64,000 nt of DNA from Rhodoferax ferrireducens T118 (GCF_000013605.1 NC_007908.1:3038001-3102000), one strand, 5' to 3'; numbered from the stretch's first letter, positions 1-8,962 are shown. Numbers and translations are program-made. The notes: generated by a model not told the origin, from the letters alone.

Positions 1-1
1 C

Positions 2-280
2 GGGCCCGGCTCGTTCTACACAGACAGCGCCTACAACCTCGGCGCCGACCCGCTCTTTTCCAACTTTGCACACTCCGCGTCTTCCGCAACCATCGAGTTC
101 TTTATTTTTGGTCCAGGCAACCAGGATCTTGCCGACGAATCATGGGCCATGGACAACCTGCGCGTGAGTGTCCTGACCAATGGCAACGGCAATGTCATTC
201 CCGAACCGGGCTCACTGGCCTTATTGGGCTTGGGTCTGTCCGGTCTGGCCCTCTTGCGTCGCCGCAAGGTGTCCCCTTAG
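2..280 (+). CDS. PEP-CTERM sorting domain protein (3' part only)
   Basis: The window opens inside this gene; the 92 visible residues run to the TAG at 278-280. The C-terminus carries a complete PEP-CTERM signal: the motif VIPEPGSLALLGLGLSGLAL, a short hydrophobic helix, then the basic tail LLRRRKVSP. In the family such proteins are exported, recognised by an EpsH/XrtA-type exosortase, and released to the surface or extracellular polymer. The upstream part (FYTDSAYNLGADPLFSNFA, then AMDNLRVSV) resembles the end of a beta-rich PEP-CTERM ectodomain, but its family cannot be told from this fragment. No exosortase gene lies in the window. Confidence 0.85.
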   Translation, partial: GPGSFYTDSAYNLGADPLFSNFAHSASSATIEFFIFGPGNQDLADESWAMDNLRVSVLTNGNGNVIPEPGSLALLGLGLSGLALLRRRKVSP

Positions 281-311
281 CTCGCGTCTGACTTCTATCA
301 CCCGATGCGGC

Positions 312-1475
312 CTATTTGCCACCCAGCCCCATCGCCCGCGTAATCACCTCTTTCATGATCTCGTTGGTGCCGCCGTAGATGCGTTGCGGACGCGCGTCGA
401 CGTAGGCGCGCGTGATCGGGTATTCCCACATGTAGCCATAGCCGCCAAACAGCTGAACGCACTCGTCCATCACTTTGCACTGCAAATCGCTGCACCAGTA
501 CTTGGCCATGCTGGCCGTGGCGGTGTCCAGCGTATTCGTCATCAGGAGTTCGGTGCATTTATCGATGAACACCTGCGCGATCTGGACCTCGGTCTGCAAT
601 TCCGCCAGGGTAAAACGCGTGTTCTGGAAGGCCGCCACCGGCTGGCCGAACACTTTGCGCTCCTTGACGTAGTCCACGGTCCAGTGAATGGCGGCCTGGG
701 ACGCTGCAATGGCGCCGATGGCGATTTGCAGGCGCTCCCACGGCAACTGCTCCATCAGGCAAATAAAGCCCCGGTTTTCGTGCGCCGGGCCACCCAGCAG
801 GTTGTCGGCCGGGACACGCACGTTGTCAAAGAAGAGCTCGGACGTGTCCTGCGCTTTCATGCCCATTTTTTTCAAGCGCTTGCCCACTGAAAAGCCCGCC
901 ATGCCACGCTCCACCAGCAGCAAACTGGTGCCCTTGGCGCCTGCGGCCGGGTTGGTCTTGGCCACCACAATCACCAGATCGGCGTGCCAGCCGTTGGTGA
1001 TGAAGGTCTTGCTGCCGTTGAGCAAATAGCTGCCGTCACTTTGCCGAATGGCAGTGGCCTTGATGCCCTGCAGATCCGAGCCTGCGGCGGGCTCGCTCAT
1101 GGCGATGGCGCCAATCATTTCTCCGCTCGCCAGTTTGCGCAGGTATCTTTTCTTTTGTTCTTCCGTGCCGTAGTGCAGCACATAGGGGGCCACGATTTCA
1201 CTATGCAAGCCGTAGCCAATACCTGTGAACCCGGCACGCCCAATTTCTTCCAGTTGCACGACCGAGTACAGCTTGTCGGCTGCCGCGCCACCGTATTCTT
1301 CCGGCATGGTCATGCATAAAAAACCGTTCTCACCGGCCTTGCGCCAAACCGCGCGATCCACATAACCCTGCTCCTCCCAGTCCGCATGAAAGGGGGCAAT
1401 CTCCTTGTCGATGAAACGGCGAAAGCTGTCGCGAAAGGCTTCGTGGTCGGGCGTAAAAAGGGTTCTCTGGATCAT
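312..1475 (-). CDS. acyl-CoA dehydrogenase (long-chain/isovaleryl type active site)
   Basis: A 387-residue FAD enzyme for the first step of beta-oxidation, making a trans-2-enoyl-CoA and passing electrons to ETF. Full length for the family. The flavin/substrate segments MSEPAAGSDLQGIKATA and NGSKTFITNGWHADL are present. The catalytic base appears to be the Glu in QLPWERLQIA, the position used by long-chain and isovaleryl-CoA dehydrogenases. At the C-terminal site where medium-chain enzymes have YEGT, this protein has IYGGTNEI, so the Glu is absent there. It is divergent from the thiolase gene across a 127-bp spacer, which suggests shared control. Acyl chain specificity cannot be fixed from sequence. 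Confidence 0.9.
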   Translation of the reverse strand: MIQRTLFTPDHEAFRDSFRRFIDKEIAPFHADWEEQGYVDRAVWRKAGENGFLCMTMPEEYGGAAADKLYSVVQLEEIGRAGFTGIGYGLHSEIVAPYVLHYGTEEQKKRYLRKLASGEMIGAIAMSEPAAGSDLQGIKATAIRQSDGSYLLNGSKTFITNGWHADLVIVVAKTNPAAGAKGTSLLLVERGMAGFSVGKRLKKMGMKAQDTSELFFDNVRVPADNLLGGPAHENRGFICLMEQLPWERLQIAIGAIAASQAAIHWTVDYVKERKVFGQPVAAFQNTRFTLAELQTEVQIAQVFIDKCTELLMTNTLDTATASMAKYWCSDLQCKVMDECVQLFGGYGYMWEYPITRAYVDARPQRIYGGTNEIMKEVITRAMGLGGK

Positions 1476-1511
1476 GGCGTCACCTGGTTAACGTGAATTA
1501 GACTATTTATA

Positions 1512-1527
1512 CAAAGCAATCGCTTTG
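1512..1527. promoter_or_regulatory. candidate operator between divergent beta-oxidation genes
   Basis: An inverted repeat, CAAAGC-AATC-GCTTTG, lies in the 127-bp spacer between the divergent acyl-CoA dehydrogenase and thiolase genes. A symmetric site here could serve both promoters. The regulator is unknown; no TetR- or MerR-family fatty-acid regulator gene is in the window. Confidence 0.3.
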
Positions 1528-1602
1528 CGAAAAGCAATATACTGCATTCCGACAATCCGCAGTACCCCATTTTCTTGAAATTGATTTTCAATTGGAGACC
1601 CC

Positions 1603-2808
1603 ATGACTGAAGCATTTGTGTATGACGCCATCCGCACGCCGCGTGGCAAAGGCAAAAAAGACGGCAGCCTGTACGAGGTCAAGCCCGTCAATCTGCTGGC
1701 CGGTGTGCTGACCGACTTGCAGCGCCGCAATGACTTCGACACGTCCAAGGTGGATGACGTGGTCATGGGCGTGGTGTCGCCCGTGGGCGACCAGGGTGCG
1801 GTGATTGCCAAAGTGGCAGCCCTCAAGGCCGGTTGGGACTTCACCTGCGCCGGTATGCAGATCAACCGTTTTTGCGCCTCGGGCCTGGAAGCGGTGAACC
1901 TGGCAGCGCAAAAAGTGCGCTCAGGCTGGGAAGAACTGGTGGTGGCTGGTGGCGTCGAGAGCATGAGCCGCGTGGCGCTGGGCTCGGACGGCGGCGCCTG
2001 GGCGATGGACCCCGAAACCAATTCGGTCACCGGGTTTGTGCCGCAGGGCATTGGCGCCGATTTGATTGCCACGCTGGAAGGCTTTTCGCGCCAGGACGTG
2101 GATGCGTTTGCATTGGAATCACAAAAGCGCGCCACCCAGGCGCGTGCCAGTGGCTACTTTGACCGTTCAGTGGTGCCGGTGAAAGACTTTTTGGGCCAGG
2201 TCATTCTGGCGCAAGACGAGTTCATCAAGCCACAAACCACACTCGAAGGCCTGGGCTCGCTCAAGCCCGCGTTCGAGCAGATGGGCGGCATGGGTTTCGA
2301 CCAAGTCGCCCTCACCCGCTACCCGCAGGTGGAGCGCATCCACCATGTGCACCACGCCGGCAACTCAAGCGGCATTGTGGACGGCGCCGCAGCGGTGTTG
2401 ATTGGCTCAGAGGCCGCTGGCAAAACCCACGGCTTCACACCCCGTGCGCGCATTGTGGCAGCCGCCCTGAGCGGCGCTGACCCGACCATCATGCTGACCG
2501 GCCCGATGCCGGCCGCGCGCAAGGCCTTGGCCAAAGCCGGTCTGACGATTGACCAAATTGACCTGTTTGAAATCAACGAGGCCTTTGCTGCGGTGGTGAT
2601 GCGCTTCATGAAAGAAATGAAGGTGCCGCATGACAAGGTCAACGTCAATGGCGGCGCCATTGCCATGGGCCACCCGCTGGGCGCCACCGGCGCCATGCTC
2701 ATCAGCACCGTGATTGACGAGCTGCAACGGCGCCAGCTGCGCTATGGCATGGTCACGCTGTGCGTGGGCGGCGGCATGGGGATTGCCACGATTGTGGAAA
2801 GATTGTGA
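1603..2808 (+). CDS. acetyl-CoA acetyltransferase (thiolase, FadA-like)
   Basis: A 401-residue thiolase that cleaves 3-ketoacyl-CoA to acetyl-CoA and a shortened acyl-CoA. The acyl-accepting Cys is in [12 protein letters not shown] near residue 90, the general-base His in [15 protein letters not shown], and the second catalytic Cys in CVGGGMGIA near the C-terminus, so all three key residues are present. It is followed after 126 bp by the FadB-type bifunctional gene on the same strand, giving thiolase plus hydratase/dehydrogenase. A biosynthetic role cannot be excluded, but the neighbours favour degradation. Confidence 0.92.
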   Translation: MTEAFVYDAIRTPRGKGKKDGSLYEVKPVNLLAGVLTDLQRRNDFDTSKVDDVVMGVVSPVGDQGAVIAKVAALKAGWDFTCAGMQINRFCASGLEAVNLAAQKVRSGWEELVVAGGVESMSRVALGSDGGAWAMDPETNSVTGFVPQGIGADLIATLEGFSRQDVDAFALESQKRATQARASGYFDRSVVPVKDFLGQVILAQDEFIKPQTTLEGLGSLKPAFEQMGGMGFDQVALTRYPQVERIHHVHHAGNSSGIVDGAAAVLIGSEAAGKTHGFTPRARIVAAALSGADPTIMLTGPMPAARKALAKAGLTIDQIDLFEINEAFAAVVMRFMKEMKVPHDKVNVNGGAIAMGHPLGATGAMLISTVIDELQRRQLRYGMVTLCVGGGMGIATIVERL

Positions 2809-2876
2809 GATCTTGCGGGACAGACCGCAGCTACGCGAAGCGAGCCAGCTCTGTCCTCAACAATTTAGAAAGAATC

Positions 2877-2929
2877 GGCCTGTAGCCCCCGTATTCATTG
2901 CGAAGTACGCTACTTATTTAATAGCAAAA
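2877..2929 (+). repeat. dispersed AT-rich repeat, copy 1
   Basis: It begins GGCCTGTAGCCCCCGTATT and ends CTACTTATTTAATAGCAAAA, directly before the start of the FadB-type gene. It shares with the copies at 23391, 27459 (inverted), 33336 and 45672 (inverted) a GCCT/TAGCCCCCGT head, a spacer of about 24 nt and a GCTA-rich tail. Here the match at the GCAGCTA tail is imperfect (TACGCTA). Confidence 0.7.
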
Positions 2930-2934
2930 TTACC

Positions 2935-5094
2935 ATGAAAACCATCCAATACGAATTACAAGACGGCGTTGCCACCATCACCTTTAACGAACCCAATTCC
3001 CCCGTCAACACCATGTGCCTGCAATGGCAGCAAGACATGTCGGCCCTCGTTGCGCAGGTTCTGAAGGACCAGGACGCCATCAAAGGCATCATCCTGACAT
3101 CGGCCAAATCCACTTTTTTTGCCGGGGCTGACCTGAAGGGCGCGATGCGCCTGCGGCCGTCCGACGCGGGCGCCATCTTCACCGAGATCGAGCTGGTCAA
3201 GAAGAATTTCCGCACCCTGGAGACCTTGGGCAAACCGGTGGTGAGCTGCCTCAACGGCACGGCCTTGGGCGGCGGCTGGGAAGTGGCCCTGGTCGGCCAC
3301 TACCGCATTGCCGTTGACGATCGCAAAACCCAGTTCGGCTTGCCCGAAGTGACGCTGGGCTTGTTGCCTGGCGCCAGTGGCGTCACCAAGATGACGCGCC
3401 ACCTCGGTTTGATGGGTGCACAACCCTACTTGGTGGAAGGCAAGACTTTCTCGCCCAAGGAAGCAAAAAGTCTGGGACTGGTGCATGAGCTGGTCGCACC
3501 GGGCGACACAGCCGCCACCGAGATGCGCACCAAGGCACTGGCCTGGATTGCCGCCAACCCCAGCGCCCAGCACCCCTGGGAAGCCAAAGGCTACAAGGTG
3601 CCCGGCGGCCTGCCCTCCAGCCCGGCTGTAGCCCAAATGCTGGTGGTGGCTCCCGCCATGATCAAGCAGCAAACGCGCGGCCTGTACCCGGCACCGGAGG
3701 CCATCATGGCGTGCATGGTGGAAGGGCTGCAAGTCGATATCCCGACCGCACTGCGCATCGAGAGCCGCTACTTGGCCAAGCTCATGACCGGCATCAACGC
3801 CCGCGCCATGATCAATACCTTTTTCTTCAACCTGAACGCCATCAAGAGCGGCCAGTCGCGACCTTCTCAGTCCCCGCGCTTCAAACCGGCCAAGGTGGGT
3901 TTGCTGGGTGCCGGGATGATGGGTGCGGGCATTGCCTTCGCCCAGGCCAGCAAAGGCATCGCCACCGTGCTCAAGGATGTGAGTCAAGAAAAAGCCGATC
4001 TGGGCAAGTCTTACAGCGCCCGGATCACCCAGGCGCGCGTGGACAAAGGCCGCATGAGCGCAACCGACCAGCAAACCATTCTTGAGCGCATTCACGCCAC
4101 CGACCAAGTGGCGGATCTGGCGGGTTGTGACCTGATCATCGAGGCGGTGTTTGAAAACCGGGAGCTCAAGGCCAAGGTCACCCAAGAAGCCGAGCCCATG
4201 CTGGCGCCCGGTGGCTTCTTTGCGTCGAACACCTCCACGCTGCCCATCAGCGGCCTGGCCAAGGCCAGTGCGGCTGCAGACAAATTTATCGGCATTCATT
4301 TCTTCAGCCCGGTGGACAAGATGAAGCTGGTCGAAATCATTCGTGGCCGGCAAACCAGTGAAGACACAGTGGCGCGGGCTTATGACTACGTGCAGGCCAT
4401 CGGCAAAATGCCCATTGTGGTGAACGATTCGCGTGGCTTCTTTACCAGCCGTGTGTTTGGCACCTTTGTCATGGAAGGCGTGGCCATGCTGGGTGAAGGC
4501 ATTCCGGCGGCAGCCATCGAAAATGCGGGCATTCAGTGTGGCATGCCGGTCGGACCGCTGGCGGTTTTGGATGAAACCTCACTGACGCTGAGTCTGCATG
4601 TGATGGAGCAAACCCGCGCCGACTTCGAAGCCGAGGGCAAGACTTATGTGGCCAGCCCAGGCGAGGCGCTGCTGGTCAACCTGGTGAAGGAGCACCAGCG
4701 GCCCGGCCGCGCGGGGGGCGCCGGCTTCTACGAATACCCCGCTGAGAGAGGCGTCAAAAAATTCCTCTGGCCGCAACTCAAACCGCTGTTTGAAAAAGCC
4801 GATGTTCAGTGGGACATCACCGACCTGAAAGACCGCCTGCTTTATCGTCAGGCGGTGGAGACGGCGCGCTGTTTGAGCGAAAACGTGCTCACCAGCGTAC
4901 ATGACGCCAACATCGGCTCCATCTTCGGCATTGGGTTCCCGGCCTGGACCGGTGGTGCCATGCAGTTCATCTATGGCATGGGGATGGACGCCTTTGTGAC
5001 GCGGGCAGACGCGCTGGCAGCCCGGTTCGGGGCCGGTTTTGCGCTGACGGACGAAGTCAAGGCAGCAATCACACGCTACCAGCCTGTTTATTGA
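2935..5094 (+). CDS. bifunctional enoyl-CoA hydratase / 3-hydroxyacyl-CoA dehydrogenase (FadB/FadJ type)
   Basis: 719 residues with two enzymatic parts. The N-terminal crotonase domain (about residues 1-190) has the oxyanion segments FFAGADLKGAM and NGTALGGGWEVAL and the acidic segment FGLPEVTLGLLPGASG. From about residue 320 there is an NAD-binding Rossmann fold (GLLGAGMMGAGIAFAQAS), followed by the 3-hydroxyacyl-CoA dehydrogenase domain with SNTSTLPISGLA and FIGIHFFSPVDKM, which holds the catalytic His. Length matches FadB/FadJ alpha subunits. It catalyses hydration of enoyl-CoA and oxidation of 3-hydroxyacyl-CoA; the upstream thiolase is the probable beta subunit partner. Confidence 0.93.
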   Translation: MKTIQYELQDGVATITFNEPNSPVNTMCLQWQQDMSALVAQVLKDQDAIKGIILTSAKSTFFAGADLKGAMRLRPSDAGAIFTEIELVKKNFRTLETLGKPVVSCLNGTALGGGWEVALVGHYRIAVDDRKTQFGLPEVTLGLLPGASGVTKMTRHLGLMGAQPYLVEGKTFSPKEAKSLGLVHELVAPGDTAATEMRTKALAWIAANPSAQHPWEAKGYKVPGGLPSSPAVAQMLVVAPAMIKQQTRGLYPAPEAIMACMVEGLQVDIPTALRIESRYLAKLMTGINARAMINTFFFNLNAIKSGQSRPSQSPRFKPAKVGLLGAGMMGAGIAFAQASKGIATVLKDVSQEKADLGKSYSARITQARVDKGRMSATDQQTILERIHATDQVADLAGCDLIIEAVFENRELKAKVTQEAEPMLAPGGFFASNTSTLPISGLAKASAAADKFIGIHFFSPVDKMKLVEIIRGRQTSEDTVARAYDYVQAIGKMPIVVNDSRGFFTSRVFGTFVMEGVAMLGEGIPAAAIENAGIQCGMPVGPLAVLDETSLTLSLHVMEQTRADFEAEGKTYVASPGEALLVNLVKEHQRPGRAGGAGFYEYPAERGVKKFLWPQLKPLFEKADVQWDITDLKDRLLYRQAVETARCLSENVLTSVHDANIGSIFGIGFPAWTGGAMQFIYGMGMDAFVTRADALAARFGAGFALTDEVKAAITRYQPVY

Positions 5095-5194
5095 CATACA
5101 GCGCCGTCAGACGCATCGCCTCATGCGGTGTCGTCGCGGGTAGAAAAAAGTCTGGGGCCTTCCTGCCTTGTCACGCCTGGATGCGTGACAGTGG

Positions 5195-5218
5195 CCGCGC
5201 CCGCGCCCGCGCCCGCGC
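5195..5218. repeat. four tandem CCGCGC hexamers
   Basis: Four exact hexamer copies lie in the 222-bp spacer between the FadB-type gene and the HD-GYP gene. The hexamer is also readable in frame with the HD-GYP gene as APAPAPAPA, but the stretch lies upstream of the preferred start at 5317. Such a short tandem array can change length by slippage. Confidence 0.6.
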
Positions 5219-5316
5219 CGGCCGGATCGTCACCATGGGCACGCCACTTCCTGGCGGAGTGCGCACAGCCATCGACCTGGATCGGCCACTACCCGGATAT
5301 CTGTAAAAATGCTGCC

Positions 5317-6633
5317 ATGACTGATATCGCCACTGACCCCAAACACTTTACCAAGGCGGTCACCGAACTCGGTGAAAAACGCCCAGTGGTGACGACACAA
5401 GCGATCTTCAATGATCGCGGCGTCAAGATCATTGAAAAAGGCGTTCAGGTCAATGCCGGGCTGTACGAGCGGCTGATGGCACACAAGCTGACGGTGCCGA
5501 TTGAACAATCCGTGGCCAGCACGCCCACCGTCACCGGACAGTTTTTACGCGTGCATGCCGAACAGGTGATGCGCGAAGTGCCTTTCTTTGAGCGTATCGG
5601 CGCCAACACGAAGACGCGTAGCCTGATGCTGGACGCGCTGACGAAGCTGCCATTGCCCAGCCCTATTGCGTTTCAATTGACGCTGGCCTATGAGGTGCGC
5701 CCGGTGCTGTTTCGCCACTCAATCTTTATGGCGCTCTTTGCCGCCTGGATGACGCAGGGCCTGATGGTGTCACGCTTTGACGTCAGCGTGGCGAGCGCCG
5801 CGGGATTGCTGCATGACCTCGGTATGCTGCATCTCGACCCGCTCCTGCTCATGCCGCAGAGCGCCATTGGTCACGATCAAACGCGACAGCTCTACTCACA
5901 CCCACTGGTCTCTGAGGTGCTGATCGAGCGCCACCACGAATATCCGCGCGACCTGCTGCAAGCCATCAAAGTGCACCATGAGTTCCTCGACGGATCAGGC
6001 TATCCTGGCAATCTCGCTGGCGAAGCGATCAGCCCCTTGGGTCGCGTTCTCTCGCTCGGTGAGCTGGTCACATCCATGTTGGCGTCCAACGAGGCGGCAT
6101 CCGAGTTGCGGCTTTGGGTGCTGTTGCGCATGAACATGCATCGCTATGACGTGGCACTGGTCGAGCAGGTGATGCAAAACATAGAGCCACAAACTGAACT
6201 GCAGAGCAAGGGTCTGGCAGTGATGACTGATCCTGTGAGTCGCCTCGTGGAAATCGACGCAACCCTGTCCGAATGGCCGACCGAACTGACCCAGCGCGCG
6301 GACCTGAGTGCGCCGCGCCAGGCAAACCTGGCTGGACTGACGGAGCAGTCGGCACAACTGCGCCGCACATTGGCCGGCGTCGGCGTGGCACCGCAGCAGT
6401 TGGCACAATTGGGTGACGATACGCTGGACGATTTTCTTCAGTTGGAGTTGACACTGCTGGCACAGGAAGCCGCCTGGCAACTGCGATCGCTTGCGCGCCA
6501 GACCAGGCGGCGCTGGCACATTGAGGCCGATGCCCGTTTTCCGGATCAGCTGACAGCGTGGCTGGACCGGGTGGACACAGTGGTGGCCGGTATCAACGGC
6601 ATTGCGCCCGCGCAACTGCACGACACGGAGTAG
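5317..6633 (+). CDS. HD-GYP domain protein, probable cyclic-di-GMP phosphodiesterase
   Basis: 438 residues from the ATG at 5317. An in-frame extension to 5128 exists but is low-complexity (APAPAPAPA) and unlike the family, so it is not used. The metal-binding HD pair is intact (GLLHDLGML, residues 166-167), with later His residues at LYSHP and IERHHEYP and the HHEFLDGSGYP signature at residues 220-230. Active family members hydrolyse cyclic-di-GMP in the cytosol. The usual Lys after the HD pair (HDIGK) is replaced by Met. Residues 1-110 form an uncharacterised N-terminal domain and residues 300-438 a helical tail. No membrane segment is seen. Confidence 0.8.
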   Translation: MTDIATDPKHFTKAVTELGEKRPVVTTQAIFNDRGVKIIEKGVQVNAGLYERLMAHKLTVPIEQSVASTPTVTGQFLRVHAEQVMREVPFFERIGANTKTRSLMLDALTKLPLPSPIAFQLTLAYEVRPVLFRHSIFMALFAAWMTQGLMVSRFDVSVASAAGLLHDLGMLHLDPLLLMPQSAIGHDQTRQLYSHPLVSEVLIERHHEYPRDLLQAIKVHHEFLDGSGYPGNLAGEAISPLGRVLSLGELVTSMLASNEAASELRLWVLLRMNMHRYDVALVEQVMQNIEPQTELQSKGLAVMTDPVSRLVEIDATLSEWPTELTQRADLSAPRQANLAGLTEQSAQLRRTLAGVGVAPQQLAQLGDDTLDDFLQLELTLLAQEAAWQLRSLARQTRRRWHIEADARFPDQLTAWLDRVDTVVAGINGIAPAQLHDTE

Positions 6634-6636
6634 TCT

Positions 6637-7236
6637 GTGGCGGCGCATCAAGATGGCGCCTCACCGCGTCCAAGCTCCCTGGCTGACTTGTTCTGGTCAT
6701 TCACACGACTGGCCCTGCAGGGCTTTGGCGGCGTGCTGGCGATCGTGCAACGCGAGTTGGTCGAAGAGAAGCAGTGGCTCACACCCGAGGAGTTTATGGA
6801 GGACTGGGCAGTGGCGCAGATTTTGCCGGGGCCCAATGTCGTCAACCTGTCCATGATGATTGGTGACCGCTACTTTGGCTGGCGTGGCGCTTTGACGGCG
6901 GTGGCGGGCATGCTGGCCTTTCCGCTGCTGATTGTGCTGGCGCTGGCGGCGCTGTTTGCTGGCATTGCTGATTCACCGGGCATTCAAGGCGCGCTGCGGG
7001 GCATGGGTGCGGTGGCGGCAGGTCTGATCGCCGGCACCGGACTCAAACTCATCAGCTCCTTAAAGAAAAATATCATGGGAGCCCCCGTCTGCTGGTCGCT
7101 ATTAGCTATTACTTTTATAGCTATTGCCTTGCTGCATGTGCCACTGGTGTGGGTTCTGCTGGGTGCAGGGACGCTAGCCTGTGTCTGGGCTTACCGGCAA
7201 CTGGGCAAAGTTCAGGCTCGGGGGGGCAGAGAATGA
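6637..7236 (+). CDS. chrA: chromate transporter, N-terminal CHR half
   Basis: 199 residues from a GTG start three bases after the HD-GYP stop. It contains one CHR domain: FWSFTRLALQGFGGVLAIVQ, then EEFMEDWAVAQILPGPNVVNLS with the conserved PGPN turn, followed by several hydrophobic helices. ChrA proteins export chromate, and many proteobacterial versions fuse two such domains in about 400 residues. Here the halves are separate genes joined by a 4-bp ATGA overlap, so they are probably co-translated and act together. Residues about 148-165 are encoded by a sequence resembling the dispersed repeat. Substrate is inferred from family only. Confidence 0.85.
   Translation: MAAHQDGASPRPSSLADLFWSFTRLALQGFGGVLAIVQRELVEEKQWLTPEEFMEDWAVAQILPGPNVVNLSMMIGDRYFGWRGALTAVAGMLAFPLLIVLALAALFAGIADSPGIQGALRGMGAVAAGLIAGTGLKLISSLKKNIMGAPVCWSLLAITFIAIALLHVPLVWVLLGAGTLACVWAYRQLGKVQARGGRE
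7078..7130 (+). repeat. divergent dispersed-repeat relative inside chrA
   Basis: AGCCCCCGT followed by GCTATTAGCTATTACTTTTA resembles the dispersed repeat found elsewhere in the window, but its internal spacer is about 7 nt shorter. It is in frame in the first chrA gene and encodes part of a hydrophobic helix. Confidence 0.4.
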
Positions 7237-7841
7237 GTGCGAGCCTGACACTGAATCTGACGCTCACCGATTGGCTGGCCTTGCTAAGCCATTTCCTGTC
7301 GCTGTCTCTGCTGGCCATCGGGGGCGCCATCACCACCGCACCCGACATGCACCGCTACCTGGTGATCGAACAGCACTGGCTGAGCGACAGCCAGTTCAAC
7401 TCCTCCATCGCGTTGGCGCAGGCCGCACCGGGTCCCAACGTGCTGTTTGTTGCATTGCTGGGCTGGAACGTGGGTTTGAACGCCGGCGGCGGCATGGGCG
7501 CAGGCTCGCTGTCGTGGGTCTACGCCCTGCTCGGAGTCGTTCTCACCATGCTGGGCATCATGCTGCCCAGCACCACGCTGACCTTCGTGGCCGCCCGCTG
7601 GGGTCATCAAAACAGGGAGCTGCAGTGGGTGCGCGCCTTCAAGCAAGGGATGGCGCCAATCGTGATTGCGCTGCTGCTGGCGACCGGCTGGATTCTGGCG
7701 ACCGGCCACGGCAGCTCGCTGAATAACTGGCCTGTGTGGCTGCTCACCGGAGCGAGCGCCCTGCTGGTTTGGCGCACCCGGCTGCATTTGCTGTGGTTGC
7801 TGGCGGCTGGTGGGTTATTGGGATGGTTTGGTTGGGTGTAG
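7233..7841 (+). CDS. chrA: chromate transporter, C-terminal CHR half
   Basis: 202 residues from the ATG at 7233, which overlaps the stop of the upstream half (ATGA). It carries the second CHR domain: FLSLSLLAIGGAITTAPDMH, then SIALAQAAPGPNVLFVALLG with the PGPN motif, and about five membrane helices. An in-frame extension upstream to 7149 would lie inside the first gene and lacks family similarity. It probably forms a heteromeric chromate efflux unit with the preceding product. The gene is complete, so this is a natural two-gene arrangement rather than an obvious frameshift: joining the two would need a frame change and would bury the second start. Confidence 0.85.
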   Translation: MSASLTLNLTLTDWLALLSHFLSLSLLAIGGAITTAPDMHRYLVIEQHWLSDSQFNSSIALAQAAPGPNVLFVALLGWNVGLNAGGGMGAGSLSWVYALLGVVLTMLGIMLPSTTLTFVAARWGHQNRELQWVRAFKQGMAPIVIALLLATGWILATGHGSSLNNWPVWLLTGASALLVWRTRLHLLWLLAAGGLLGWFGWV

Positions 7842-7850
7842 GTGTTTTAT

Positions 7851-7869
7851 TGAGAATCATTCGCATTTG
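7851..7869. promoter_or_regulatory. Fur-box-like site upstream of the iron-binding protein gene
   Basis: TGAGAATCATTCGCATTTG lies 39 bp before the ATG at 7909. It resembles the Fur consensus GATAATGATWATCATTATC, especially GAGAATCATTCGCAT, a common natural Fur-site variant. A second AT-rich element (GTGATAATATTG) follows at once. This suggests iron-repressed expression of the downstream Fe(III)-binding protein. Confidence 0.65.
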
Positions 7870-7908
7870 TGATAATATTGATGCTTCATTTTTTGGAGTT
7901 CACGCGAC

Positions 7909-8952
7909 ATGATCAAAAAACACATCCCTGCAGCATGCGCCATCTTGTTCGCCTGCACTGCTGTATCGGCGCAAGACCAGGTCCTCAACATCTACTCCGC
8001 CCGTCACTACCCATCGGACGAGGCGCTTTACAGCACCTTCACCAAGACCACGGGCATCAAGATCAATCGGGTTGACGCCGACGATGCGGGCATTCTCGCG
8101 CGCCTGAAGGCAGAAGGAACCGCATCGCCTGCCGACGTCATTTTGTTGGTCGATGCCGCGCGGTTATGGAAAGGTGAAGTTGAAGGGCTCTTCCAACCCA
8201 TCAAGTCCAAAATATTGACTGAGGCCATTCCCGCTCAACTGCACGGAAAAACTACTGCGGACGGCGCTTCCCAGTGGTTCGGTTTTTCAACCCGCGCCCG
8301 TGTCATCGTGTACAACAAGGACAACGTTCAGAAACAGGATGTCGATACCTACGAAGAACTGGGCGACCCCAAAAACAAGGGAAAATTGTGCATCCGCTCC
8401 GGCTCTCACCCGTACAACCTGTCGTTATTTGGCGCCGTGCTTGAGCACTTGGGCGAAGAGAAAACACAGGCTTGGCTCAAAGGCATGGTCGACAACATGG
8501 CGCGCACGCCCAAAGGCGGTGACACGGACCAGATCAAAGGCGTGGCCTCGGGCGAATGTGGCATTGCGGTGACCAACTCCTACTACCTGGCTCGCATCAT
8601 GCGCTCGGACAAGCCTGAGGACAAAGCCATCATTGAACGGGTCGGTGTTGTGTTCCCAAACCAGGCGTCGTGGGGAACCCACGTCAACATCGCGGGTGGC
8701 GCGGTGGCCAAACATGCCAAGAACCAGGCCAACGCTGTCAAATTTTTGGAGTATCTGGCCAGCGCCCCAGCGCAGGACCAGTTTGCCAACGGCAATAACG
8801 AATGGCCGGTGGCCAAAGGCGTCAAGATCAGCAACCCAGCCCTGCAGACCATGACCGGTGGCAGCTTCAAGAGCGAAACCATCCCCATCAGTGTGGTGGG
8901 GATGAACCAGGTCAAGGTTCAGCAAATGCTTGACCGGGTTGGTTTCAGATGA
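7909..8952 (+). CDS. periplasmic Fe(III)-binding protein of an ABC transporter (FbpA/FutA type)
   Basis: 347 residues. A signal peptide (KKHIPAACAILFACTAVSA, cleaved before QDQ) is followed by the ferric-binding fold, starting LNIYSARHYPSDEALYSTF. The paired tyrosines of ferric-binding proteins are seen in VTNSYYLARI near residue 222. A GGAG sequence sits 10 bp before the ATG. It should capture Fe(III) in the periplasm and deliver it to an FbpB/FbpC-type permease and ATPase. Neither partner is adjacent: upstream are chromate genes and downstream is convergent clpA. The Fur-like box upstream supports an iron role. Confidence 0.88.
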   Translation: MIKKHIPAACAILFACTAVSAQDQVLNIYSARHYPSDEALYSTFTKTTGIKINRVDADDAGILARLKAEGTASPADVILLVDAARLWKGEVEGLFQPIKSKILTEAIPAQLHGKTTADGASQWFGFSTRARVIVYNKDNVQKQDVDTYEELGDPKNKGKLCIRSGSHPYNLSLFGAVLEHLGEEKTQAWLKGMVDNMARTPKGGDTDQIKGVASGECGIAVTNSYYLARIMRSDKPEDKAIIERVGVVFPNQASWGTHVNIAGGAVAKHAKNQANAVKFLEYLASAPAQDQFANGNNEWPVAKGVKISNPALQTMTGGSFKSETIPISVVGMNQVKVQQMLDRVGFR

Positions 8953-8962
8953 AATTATTGTC

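Noticed and set aside
2956..4353. Long antisense frame of 465 codons opposite the FadB-type gene.
   Set aside because: Low-complexity His/Gly/Gln-rich translation typical of antisense shadows; the sense gene is complete.
5128..5316. N-terminal extension of the HD-GYP gene with an Ala-Pro repeat.
   Set aside because: Upstream of the family-like start and encoded by the hexamer array, with no clear ribosome binding site.
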